Origin: an uncultured Faecalibacterium sp.
GTDB taxonomy: Bacteria; Bacillota; Clostridia; Oscillospirales; Ruminococcaceae
Direction: 5' to 3'
NCBI GenBank assembly: GCA_934525405.1
Contig: CAKSZF010000087.1
Location: forward strand, 1-6,364
Length of the DNA stretch: 6,364 bases
Part shown: positions 1 through 5,414 of the stretch, one piece after another
Numbering within the stretch: the first letter of the stretch is position 1
Layout: every line of letters begins with the position of its first letter
Position numbers and translations under genes: made by a program
The notes under the pieces: model-generated
What the model was told of the DNA's origin: nothing
What the model saw: the letters and a program-made list of their open reading frames with translations, nothing else
The model's database searches: none

Positions 1-84
1 GATGTCCAGAAGCTGACCGATAAGTATATCAAGAACATTGATGCTGCCGTGGAAGAAAAGCAGAAGGAGATCATGGCCGTCTGA
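1..84 (+). CDS. frr: Ribosome recycling factor, C-terminal end (partial)
   Basis: This is the last 27 codons plus a TGA stop of a gene that begins upstream of the window. The visible peptide starts DVQKLTDKYIKNID and ends KEIMAV. It is charged and helical and matches the C-terminal helix of ribosome recycling factor, which forms part of the three-helix bundle. The family acts with EF-G to split post-termination ribosomes so they can be reused. The identification rests on this short tail together with position: frr directly precedes uppS and cdsA in many Firmicutes (established gene order). A hairpin resembling an intrinsic terminator follows 27 nt after the stop. The N-terminal part and the start cannot be judged. 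Confidence 0.88.
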   Translation, partial: DVQKLTDKYIKNIDAAVEEKQKEIMAV

Positions 85-111
85 TCCGCAGCACACAATA
101 ACAATTGGGAG

Positions 112-147
112 GTGCCGTGCGCTGGTGAAAGGTGCGCGGCACTTTTT
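112..147 (+). terminator. Intrinsic terminator or attenuator between frr and uppS
   Basis: An 11-bp stem pairs 112-122 (GTGCCGTGCGC) with 132-142 (GTGCGCGGCAC). It has two G-T wobbles and a 9-nt loop, and is followed at once by TTTTT at 143-147. This is the classic rho-independent layout. Only 30 nt separate the T-run from the uppS start codon, so there is little room for a separate promoter. uppS is therefore probably transcribed by read-through, making this a partial terminator that lowers downstream expression (inference). Confidence 0.72.
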
Positions 148-166
148 GCAGGGCAGCCCTGCTGCC
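148..166 (+). other. Two mutually exclusive small hairpins next to the uppS ribosome binding site
   Basis: Two perfect 6-bp hairpins share bases. GCAGGG 148-153 pairs with CCCTGC 157-162 (3-nt loop). Alternatively GGCAGC 152-157 pairs with GCTGCC 161-166 (3-nt loop). The second ends directly against the GGGAGG ribosome binding site (167-172), which lies 5 nt before the uppS ATG. Either could affect ribosome access. The segment is short and GC-rich, so chance folding is quite possible. Confidence 0.35.
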
Positions 167-177
167 GGGAGGTATAA

Positions 178-891
178 ATGGCACACCCCAAAGAATTTGC
201 CGAGGGACTTTCCATCGGCATCATCATGGACGGCAATGGCCGCTGGGCGAAAAACCGCGGCCTGCCCCGCACCGCAGGACACAAAAAGGGTGCGGAGGTG
301 TTCAAGGATATTGCCAACTACTGCGATGAACTTGGCGTAGCATCGGTGTATTTCTATGCTTTCTCTACCGAGAACTGGAAACGCCCGCTGGAAGAGGTGG
401 GCGCCATCATGAAGCTGTTCGCCCAGTACCTCATCGAGGGCTTTGATTACAAGAACCGCAATATCCGCATTAAGTTCTTGGGCGACCGCACCGCACTGGA
501 CCCCAAGCTGCAAAAGATGATGAATGAGCTGGAAGGGGACTCTGCCTGTAAGACCGGCATGACCCTGAACATCGCCATCAACTACGGCGGCCGCCCGGAG
601 ATCGTGCGGGCAGCGCAGCAGCTGGCCGCAAAGGCTGCGGCAGGCGAGATCCGCCCCGAGGACATCAACGAGCAGATGATGAGCGATGCCATGTACACCG
701 CCGGACAGAAGGACCCGGACTTTATTCTGCGTCCCAGCGGAGAAAAGCGGCTGTCCAACTTCATGCTCTGGCAGGCCGCCTATTCGGAGCTGGTGGAGAT
801 GGATGTGCTCTGGCCGGACTTTACCCGCGCCGATCTGGATACCGCCATTGAGGAGTTCAACCACCGCAGCCGCAGGTTCGGCGGCATCTGA
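178..891 (+). CDS. uppS: Isoprenyl transferase (undecaprenyl diphosphate synthase)
   Basis: This cis-prenyltransferase condenses IPP units onto farnesyl diphosphate to make undecaprenyl diphosphate, the lipid carrier for peptidoglycan and other wall polymers. It is expected at the inner face of the membrane. The 237-residue length is close to the family norm (about 230-255). The signature IIMDGNGRWA carries the catalytic Asp18, followed by Arg31 and His35 (RTAGHKKG). The central FSTENW motif is at 62-67 and NYGGR at 135-139. The C-terminal pyrophosphate-binding part LRPSGEKRLSNF contains Arg185, Arg191 and Ser193, with Glu204 in the YSEL stretch, equivalent to the metal-linked Glu213 of E. 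coli. The residue before the signature, often His, is Ser12 here. The ATG at 178 has a strong GGGAGG ribosome binding site 5 nt upstream. frr lies upstream beyond a terminator hairpin, and cdsA follows after a 127-nt structured spacer. Confidence 0.96.
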   Translation: MAHPKEFAEGLSIGIIMDGNGRWAKNRGLPRTAGHKKGAEVFKDIANYCDELGVASVYFYAFSTENWKRPLEEVGAIMKLFAQYLIEGFDYKNRNIRIKFLGDRTALDPKLQKMMNELEGDSACKTGMTLNIAINYGGRPEIVRAAQQLAAKAAAGEIRPEDINEQMMSDAMYTAGQKDPDFILRPSGEKRLSNFMLWQAAYSELVEMDVLWPDFTRADLDTAIEEFNHRSRRFGGI

Positions 892-917
892 GCGGCCCGC
901 TGTCCGTACTGCAAACC

Positions 918-995
918 CTGCACCTCAGGTGCAGACCCGGCAGACCCGGTACTTCCTCGGGTCGGAATGCGTGCCCCGCAAGGGGCTGCTGCCGG
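918..995 (+). promoter_or_regulatory. Structured uppS-cdsA spacer: hairpin plus three-way junction
   Basis: Pairing read by eye. A 7-bp hairpin forms from CTGCACC 918-924 and GGTGCAG 928-934. Next comes an outer 7-bp helix, CCGGCAG 937-943 with CTGCCGG 989-995. It encloses two inner helices: ACCCGG 944-949 with TCGGGT 957-962 (one G-T pair), which abuts the outer helix, and GCCCC 973-977 with GGGGC 982-986, capped by a GCAA (GNRA-type) loop. The junction ends 8 nt before the cdsA ribosome binding site. TTCCT at 953-957, mostly in one inner loop, can pair with AGGAG of that site. A 9-bp tandem repeat (CAGACCCGG, 932-940 and 941-949) lies inside. No known riboswitch class is recognised, and there is no T-run to suggest a terminator. 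It may be a cis-acting RNA or an intergenic DNA repeat. Confidence 0.4.
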
Positions 996-1002
996 AAGAA
1001 CA

Positions 1003-1008
1003 AAGGAG
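1003..1008 (+). promoter_or_regulatory. Ribosome binding site fixing the cdsA start
   Basis: AAGGAG lies 10 nt before the ATG at 1019. The reading frame is open back to 686 inside uppS, but no upstream start has comparable support. From 1019 the protein begins with a normal CdsA membrane segment (MKTRIITAIVGILVL). The spacing is slightly long. Confidence 0.75.
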
Positions 1009-1018
1009 ATCGAAACCT

Positions 1019-1879
1019 ATGAAAACACGCATTATTACTGCGATCGTGGGCATTTTGGTGCTCATCGGTGTGATGTTTACCTTCAACACCATGGTGTTCA
1101 ATCTGGTGATTGCAGCCATCACCCTGATCGCCATCCACGAGATTTACAGCGCCCTCGGCTTTGAAAAAAAGGACTGGCTCATGTACGCAGTGCTGGTACC
1201 CTACACATTGCTGGTCATGCTTTCCAGTTACAGCGCCATGCGCAGACTGGTCATGCCCATGTCCTTTGTGTTGGTCACCTTTTTTTCCATCTATCTGGTG
1301 GTGCGCAACGGCACCATCAGCTACCAGAAGGCCAGCGGTCTTTTGGTGTTTTCGGGCATCGTGATCTTCTGTTTCTACTCCTTCGTCCTGCTCAAGGAGC
1401 GCCTGCCGATGGAGAAATTCGGCTATGACGCTGTTTTCTTCATTCTGCTTATCCTCTGCTTTGCATGGGGCGGCGATACCTGCGCCTACTTTGCAGGCCG
1501 CGCCTTCGGCAAGCATAAGCTGTGCCCGGTGGTCAGCCCCAAAAAGACGGTGGAGGGTGCCATCGGCGGCGTGCTGGGCACCATGGTGTTCGGCGTGGTC
1601 GCTACCCTCATCTACTCCATAGCGGCAAACCGCATGGAGGCCTTTACCCGCTCTAATATCGGCGTTTCCATGTACGTTATCATCGCGCTGCTGGGCTGTA
1701 TCGCCGCAGTGCTGGGCATCTACGGAGACCTGTTTGCCAGCGTGGTCAAACGCCAGTGCGGCATTAAGGACTATGGCACCATCTTCCCAGGGCACGGCGG
1801 CATTCTGGACCGCTTTGACAGCGTGATGTTCATCGCGCCCTTCGTGACCATGGTCATCACCGCCGTGTTCTACGCCTGA
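1019..1879 (+). CDS. cdsA: Phosphatidate cytidylyltransferase (CDP-diglyceride synthase)
   Basis: This integral membrane enzyme turns phosphatidic acid and CTP into CDP-diacylglycerol, the precursor of the major phospholipids. The 286-residue protein is very hydrophobic. Likely membrane helices lie near 4-20, 23-45, 53-70, 78-96, 105-125, 136-155, 181-201, 216-238 and 268-284. The C-terminal family signature is complete: S241-VVKR-x4-KD, then FPGHGG at 256-261 and DRFD at 264-267. Upstream conserved pieces are WGGD (Asp153), the FGKHKL and SPKKTVEG stretch (about 163-180) and YGD (Asp237). The start is placed at 1019 because the longer open frame would overlap uppS by about 200 bases and encode non-family sequence rich in Arg, Pro and Ser. 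dxr begins 18 nt downstream, so the two are probably cotranscribed. The protein probably depends on the structured leader only if that spacer is really an RNA element (inference). Confidence 0.95.
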   Translation: MKTRIITAIVGILVLIGVMFTFNTMVFNLVIAAITLIAIHEIYSALGFEKKDWLMYAVLVPYTLLVMLSSYSAMRRLVMPMSFVLVTFFSIYLVVRNGTISYQKASGLLVFSGIVIFCFYSFVLLKERLPMEKFGYDAVFFILLILCFAWGGDTCAYFAGRAFGKHKLCPVVSPKKTVEGAIGGVLGTMVFGVVATLIYSIAANRMEAFTRSNIGVSMYVIIALLGCIAAVLGIYGDLFASVVKRQCGIKDYGTIFPGHGGILDRFDSVMFIAPFVTMVITAVFYA

Positions 1880-1897
1880 TACAGGGAGGAAACTATT

Positions 1898-3049
1898 ATG
1901 TCTAAAAAAATTACGCTGCTGGGTTCTACCGGCTCTATCGGCACCCAGAGTCTGGATGTCATCCGCGCTCAAGGGTACGAGGTCTACGGCCTTTCGGCCC
2001 ACAGCCATGTGGAAAAGATTTTGCAGCAGATCGAGGAATTCCACCCGAAATACGTCTGCATGACCGACCCGGACGCCGCCGCAAAGCTGGATGCTGCGCT
2101 GGCAGGCCGGGCAAATGCACCCAAGCTGCTCACCGGCCCGGAGGGGCTGAAAGAGCTGGCTGCGCTGGACGGCCCGGACGTGGTGCTGAACAGCGTGGTG
2201 GGCATTGCCGGCCTTGGTGCAAGCCTGTGCGCCATTGAGAGCGGCCACGACCTCGCACTGGCCAATAAGGAAAGCCTTGTCACCGGCGGTCATCTGGTCA
2301 CGCAGGCTGTGGAAAAGCACGGTGTACAGCTGCTTCCTGTGGACAGCGAGCACTCCGCCATCTTCCAGTGCCTGCAGGATAAGGAAAGCGCCCCCAGTCT
2401 GACCAAAATTCTGCTCACGGCCTCCGGCGGCCCCTTCTTTGGCATGACCACCGAGCAACTGCGCGGCAAGACCCGTGCAGACGCCCTCAAGCACCCTAAC
2501 TGGAATATGGGCGCGAAGATCACCATCGATTCCGCCACCCTGATGAACAAGGGTCTGGAGCTGATCGAGGCTGTATGGCTCTTCGACCTGCCGCCGGAAA
2601 AAATTCAGATCGTGGTGCAGCGCCAGAGCATCGTCCACTCTGCGGTGCAGTTCAGCGATAATTCGATCATTGCCCAGCTGGGTGTGCCGGATATGCGCAT
2701 CCCCATCCAGTACGCCCTGACCTACCCCAAGCGTGTGCCGGGCGTAGTGCCGGAGCTGGACTTTACCACCCTGAAGCTGCTCACCTTCGATGTGGCTGAC
2801 GAAGAGACCTTCCGCTGCCTTGCCGCCTGCAAAAAGGCCATCCGCAAGGGCGGTCTTGGCCCCTGCGCCGCCAACGGGGCCAACGAGGAAGCTGTTAAGC
2901 TCTTCCTTGAGGATAAGATCGGCTTTTTGGATATCGGCCGCTTGGTGGAGGCTGTTGTGGACAGCGACAGCTTTGGCGGCGATTATACGCTGGCAGACGT
3001 GTACGAATGCGACCGCATGGCGCGTGCATTCGTGCGGGCACACCTGTAA
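1898..3049 (+). CDS. dxr: 1-deoxy-D-xylulose 5-phosphate reductoisomerase
   Basis: Dxr (IspC) converts DXP to 2-C-methyl-D-erythritol 4-phosphate with NADPH and a divalent metal. It is the first committed step of the MEP pathway and the target of fosmidomycin. The 383-residue length is typical. The N-terminal Rossmann fold has the dinucleotide motif GSTGSIG at 9-15. The conserved LANKESLV is at 121-128. Metal ligands Asp149 and Glu151 lie in PVDSEHSA, and Glu221 lies in MNKGLE. TASGGPF is at 174-180. The flexible substrate loop HPNWNMG (199-205) has His199 and Trp202, with Asn217 and Lys218 further on. The C-terminal four-helix part (about 300-383) is present. All catalytic residues I can place are intact. 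A strong GGGAGG ribosome binding site lies 8 nt before the ATG, and cdsA ends 18 nt upstream. ispG of the same pathway lies two genes downstream. Confidence 0.97.
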   Translation: MSKKITLLGSTGSIGTQSLDVIRAQGYEVYGLSAHSHVEKILQQIEEFHPKYVCMTDPDAAAKLDAALAGRANAPKLLTGPEGLKELAALDGPDVVLNSVVGIAGLGASLCAIESGHDLALANKESLVTGGHLVTQAVEKHGVQLLPVDSEHSAIFQCLQDKESAPSLTKILLTASGGPFFGMTTEQLRGKTRADALKHPNWNMGAKITIDSATLMNKGLELIEAVWLFDLPPEKIQIVVQRQSIVHSAVQFSDNSIIAQLGVPDMRIPIQYALTYPKRVPGVVPELDFTTLKLLTFDVADEETFRCLAACKKAIRKGGLGPCAANGANEEAVKLFLEDKIGFLDIGRLVEAVVDSDSFGGDYTLADVYECDRMARAFVRAHL

Positions 3050-3066
3050 CGCTTTATCAGCAATAT

Positions 3067-3103
3067 ACGCCCCGGCGCTGTTTTTGTGATAGCTCCGGGG
3101 CGA
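3067..3103 (+). other. GC hairpin between dxr and rseP
   Basis: A perfect 8-bp stem, CGCCCCGG (3068-3075) with CCGGGGCG (3095-3102), continues after a C-T mismatch with GCT/AGC (3077-3079 and 3091-3093). The loop of 11 nt contains TTTTT. The T-run is in the loop, not after the stem, so this does not look like a terminator on either strand. It ends 4 nt before the rseP ribosome binding site and overlaps the region just upstream of the alternative ATG at 3105. Possible roles are RNA stability, processing or translation control of rseP (inference). Confidence 0.5.
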
Positions 3104-3106
3104 TAT

Positions 3107-3111
3107 GGGAG
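3107..3111 (+). promoter_or_regulatory. Ribosome binding site deciding the rseP start
   Basis: GGGAG lies 5 nt before ATG 3117. The in-frame ATG at 3105 has only the hairpin arm (GGGG at 3097-3100) upstream and would add just MGER before the usual family N-terminus, so 3117 is preferred. Confidence 0.65.
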
Positions 3112-3116
3112 AACGA

Positions 3117-4268
3117 ATGTCATTTATTATCACCATCCTTGCTGCGCTGCTCGTGTTCAGCGCGGTGATCGCCATCCACGAGTTCGGGCATTTTGCTGTG
3201 GCAAAACTATGCGGCATTCAGGTCAACGAGTTTTCCATCGGCATGGGGCCGGTGCTCTGGAAAAAGAACCATAAAGGCACCCAGTACAGCCTGCGTGCCC
3301 TGCCCGTGGGCGGCTTTGTGGCGCTGGAAGGGGAGGAAAGCCCCGAAAGCCAGCAGGCAGAAACCAACCGCGCTGCACAGGAGGATAATTTTTCTGCTTC
3401 TGAACATGACTTCCATATACTTAATACAGAAAGTGATGGAGAAGTTCAGAAAAAGCTCACTGGCGTCCCCCTGAATGAAGCGCCGGTTTGGCAGCGGGCA
3501 CTGGTCATGGTAGCCGGTGCTGTCATGAATTTCGTGCTGGGCTTTGTGGTGCTGGTGGTTTTGATCGCCGCCCAGAACGAGCCCATCACCAGCAAGACCA
3601 TCTACGCCATTCAGGACGGTGCCCTCTGCGGGCAGACCGGCTTGCAGGCGGGGGACAAGGTTTTGGCGGTGAATGGTCGCCGCTGCTTTGTGGCCAACGA
3701 TATCCTGTACGAGCTGGTGCGTACCCAGTCTTACAGCGCGGATTTCACCGTACTGCGGGACGGCCAAAAGGTGCAGCTGCCGGGGGTGCAGTTCGACACA
3801 TGGCAGGACGAGAAGGGCGAGACCCACATGAGCATTGGCTTTTCTGTCTATGGGCTGGAAAAGACCCCCGGCAACGTGCTGCGGGAGGCAGGCAACAGTG
3901 TGCTGTACTACGGGCGCATCGTGTTCACCTCCCTTGTGGATTTATTGCGCGGGCGGGAGAGCATCAACAACCTCTCCGGCCCGGTGGGCATCGTGTCGGC
4001 CATCGGGCAGGCCGCCAGCTACGGCTGGCAGGACCTGCTGGAGCTGCTGGCGCTCATCACCGTCAACCTTGGCATCCTCAACCTACTGCCCTTCCCGGCG
4101 CTGGATGGCGGCAAGGTGGTATTTTTGGTCATTGAAGGCGTCACCGGCCATGCTGTGCCGGAAAAGCTGCAAAGCGTGCTCACCCTTGCAACCTTCGGGC
4201 TGCTGTTCGGGCTGATGCTCTTTGCAACCTACAACGATATTCTCCGGCTCATCACCGGGACAGTATAA
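3117..4268 (+). CDS. rseP: RseP/RasP-type site-2 intramembrane zinc metalloprotease
   Basis: This M50 (site-2) protease cuts transmembrane substrates within the membrane. In other bacteria these include anti-sigma factors and leftover signal peptides; the substrate here is unknown. Measured from 3117 the protein has 383 residues. Membrane helix 1 (about 4-20) leads into the zinc motif HEFGH at 21-25 with catalytic Glu22. Membrane helix 2 spans about 129-152 and includes the conserved VAGAVMNF stretch. A single PDZ domain spans roughly 160-225 (around TGLQAGDKVLAVNG). The second metal motif NLLPFPALDGG is in helix 3, with Asp330 as the expected third zinc ligand. A last helix lies near 352-371. 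An acidic, polar insert (about 75-118) sits between the first domain and helix 2, encoded by unusually AT-rich DNA. ATG 3117 is chosen over 3105 because it has a GGGAG ribosome binding site at proper spacing. ispG starts 15 nt after the stop. Confidence 0.94.
   Translation: MSFIITILAALLVFSAVIAIHEFGHFAVAKLCGIQVNEFSIGMGPVLWKKNHKGTQYSLRALPVGGFVALEGEESPESQQAETNRAAQEDNFSASEHDFHILNTESDGEVQKKLTGVPLNEAPVWQRALVMVAGAVMNFVLGFVVLVVLIAAQNEPITSKTIYAIQDGALCGQTGLQAGDKVLAVNGRRCFVANDILYELVRTQSYSADFTVLRDGQKVQLPGVQFDTWQDEKGETHMSIGFSVYGLEKTPGNVLREAGNSVLYYGRIVFTSLVDLLRGRESINNLSGPVGIVSAIGQAASYGWQDLLELLALITVNLGILNLLPFPALDGGKVVFLVIEGVTGHAVPEKLQSVLTLATFGLLFGLMLFATYNDILRLITGTV
3384..3460 (+). other. Low-GC insert within rseP
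   Basis: By hand count 26 of 77 bases are G or C (34%), against clearly GC-rich flanks. It encodes about residues 90-115, polar and acidic (starts DNFSASEHDF), ahead of the conserved APVWQRALV stretch. Codons disfavoured elsewhere in the window cluster here (ATA, CTT, AAT, ACA, AGT, GGA). The frame stays open, so it is not a frameshift or disruption. It is likely a variable cytoplasmic loop; acquisition by insertion is only one possible explanation. Confidence 0.6.
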
Positions 4269-4283
4269 GAAAGGGGAACCCTT

Positions 4284-5330
4284 ATGCGGCAGAAAAAACG
4301 CGAAGTGAAGATCGGCAATGTGACCATCGGCGGCAGCAACCCCATTGCGGTGCAGACTATGCTCAATGTGCCGGTGGAGGACATCGAGGGCAATGTGGCG
4401 CAGGCCAAGCGGTGCGAAGCCGCAGGCTGCCAGATTTTGCGGGTGACCTGCCCCAGCCCGGCAGATGCCAAGTGCATCGAGGCCGTCAAAAACGCAGTGA
4501 ACATCCCCATCGTGGCAGACATCCACTTTGACTATAAGGCTGCGCTGGCCTGCGCGGACGTGGGGGTGGATAAGATCCGTATCAACCCGGGCAACATCGG
4601 CGACGATGACCGGGTAAAGGCAGTGGTGGATGCCTGCCAGCAGAAGAACATCCCCATCCGCATCGGCGTCAACGGCGGCAGTCTGGAAAAGCACATTCTG
4701 GCCCGCTACGGCGCACCCACCCCGGAAGCGATGGTGGAAAGCGCTTTGTACCATGTGCGTCTGCTGGAAAAGTTCGATTTCAATAATATCGTCATCTCCA
4801 TTAAAAACTCCAACGTGCCCCGCATGATGGAGGCTTACCGTCAGCTCAGCGCCGTCACCGACTACCCGCTCCATGTGGGCGTCACCGAGGCCGGTACCTA
4901 CCAGATGGGCCTGCTGAAAAGCGGCATGGGTATCGGCGGCATGCTGCTGGAGGGCATCGGTGACACCATCCGCGTGTCGCTGGCTGCAGAGCCGGAAAAA
5001 GAGGTAGAGGCAGGCTTCAACATCCTGCGCGCCGTAGGATTCCCGGTCACCGGGCCGGAGGTCATCACCTGTCCAACCTGCGGACGCACCCAGTACCCCT
5101 GCACCGAGATTGCCAACGAGGTGGAAAAGCGGCTGCAGGGCTATAAAAAGTCCATCAAGGTGGCCGTGATGGGCTGCGTTGTCAACGGCCCTGGCGAAGC
5201 CCGTGAAGCCGATATCGGCATTGCGGGCGGCAAGGGCGAGGCCGTGCTGTTCATCCACGGCAAGCCCATCAAAAAGCTGACCGGCGATAACATTCTGGAT
5301 CAGTTCATGGACGAGATCTATAAATTGTAA
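4284..5330 (+). CDS. ispG: 4-hydroxy-3-methylbut-2-enyl diphosphate synthase (GcpE)
   Basis: IspG reductively opens the cyclic diphosphate MEcPP to HMBPP, the next-to-last step of the MEP pathway. It uses a [4Fe-4S] cluster and flavodoxin or ferredoxin electrons. The 348 residues fit the short bacterial form: an N-terminal TIM barrel (about 1-250) and a C-terminal cluster domain. Cluster ligands are Cys263 and Cys266 (CPTCGR) and Cys298 with Glu305 (MGCVVNGPGEA). Barrel motifs include VADIHFDY (77-84), KIRINPGNIG (97-106), IRIGVNGGSLE (125-135) and HVGVTEAG (197-204). The N-terminal QTMLNVP (24-30) departs from the commoner QSMTNT form but keeps the Asn. A ribosome binding site AGGGGA lies 6 nt before the ATG, and rseP ends 15 nt upstream, so the two are likely cotranscribed. 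It complements dxr in the same cluster. Confidence 0.97.
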   Translation: MRQKKREVKIGNVTIGGSNPIAVQTMLNVPVEDIEGNVAQAKRCEAAGCQILRVTCPSPADAKCIEAVKNAVNIPIVADIHFDYKAALACADVGVDKIRINPGNIGDDDRVKAVVDACQQKNIPIRIGVNGGSLEKHILARYGAPTPEAMVESALYHVRLLEKFDFNNIVISIKNSNVPRMMEAYRQLSAVTDYPLHVGVTEAGTYQMGLLKSGMGIGGMLLEGIGDTIRVSLAAEPEKEVEAGFNILRAVGFPVTGPEVITCPTCGRTQYPCTEIANEVEKRLQGYKKSIKVAVMGCVVNGPGEAREADIGIAGGKGEAVLFIHGKPIKKLTGDNILDQFMDEIYKL

Positions 5331-5344
5331 GTATTCTTTTCCCT

Positions 5345-5378
5345 ACTGCCACACCTGCAAAAACGGGTGCGGCAGTTT
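5345..5378 (+). terminator. Imperfect terminator-like hairpin between ispG and polC
   Basis: A 13-position helix pairs 5345-5357 with 5364-5376. It contains one A-C mismatch (5351/5370) and one T-G wobble (5356/5365) and has a CAAAAA loop. Only a weak T-run follows (TTTGT). The start lies 14 nt after the ispG stop, and polC begins 38 nt after the helix. It is probably a leaky terminator or attenuator that partly separates polC from the lipid and isoprenoid genes. I see no convincing promoter after it. Confidence 0.5.
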
Positions 5379-5400
5379 GTGCTGTAAAGAACCCACCAAA

Positions 5401-5406
5401 AAGGAG
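5401..5406 (+). promoter_or_regulatory. Ribosome binding site supporting the polC GTG start
   Basis: AAGGAG lies 8 nt before GTG 5415. No ATG with such a site exists nearby in this frame; the first in-frame ATG is codon 13, inside the N-terminal domain. Confidence 0.8.
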
Positions 5407-5414
5407 TACCATTT

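Noticed and set aside
146..178. Promoter-like TTGCAG and TATAAA before uppS
   Set aside because: The spacing is 21 nt and the TATAAA overlaps the uppS start codon, so a transcript from it would lack the ribosome binding site.
686..1018. N-terminal extension of cdsA beginning inside uppS
   Set aside because: The extension overlaps uppS, encodes Arg/Pro/Ser-rich non-family sequence, and the ATG at 1019 has its own ribosome binding site and a typical CdsA N-terminus.
3081..3085. T-run after dxr as an intrinsic terminator
   Set aside because: The run lies in the hairpin loop. The only stem upstream of it is about 4 bp (CAGC/GCTG), too weak to support termination.
857..3217. A 786-codon open frame on the minus strand opposite cdsA and dxr
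   Set aside because: Its codons lie exactly opposite the sense codons of cdsA and dxr. Stops there would need TTA, CTA or TCA in the sense genes, and GC-rich codon use avoids these. The translation is rich in His, Asp, Gln and Gly with no family resemblance, while both sense genes have full catalytic motifs.
3488..4135. A 215-codon plus-strand open frame overlapping rseP
   Set aside because: It is out of frame with rseP and encodes Gly/Ala/Arg/His-rich sequence typical of a GC-rich shadow. The rseP frame has the zinc, PDZ and second metal motifs.
4083..5258. A 391-codon minus-strand open frame opposite rseP and ispG
   Set aside because: Same codon-aligned antisense effect as above. It ends at a rare CTA leucine codon in rseP, and the product is low-complexity and unlike any family I recognise.
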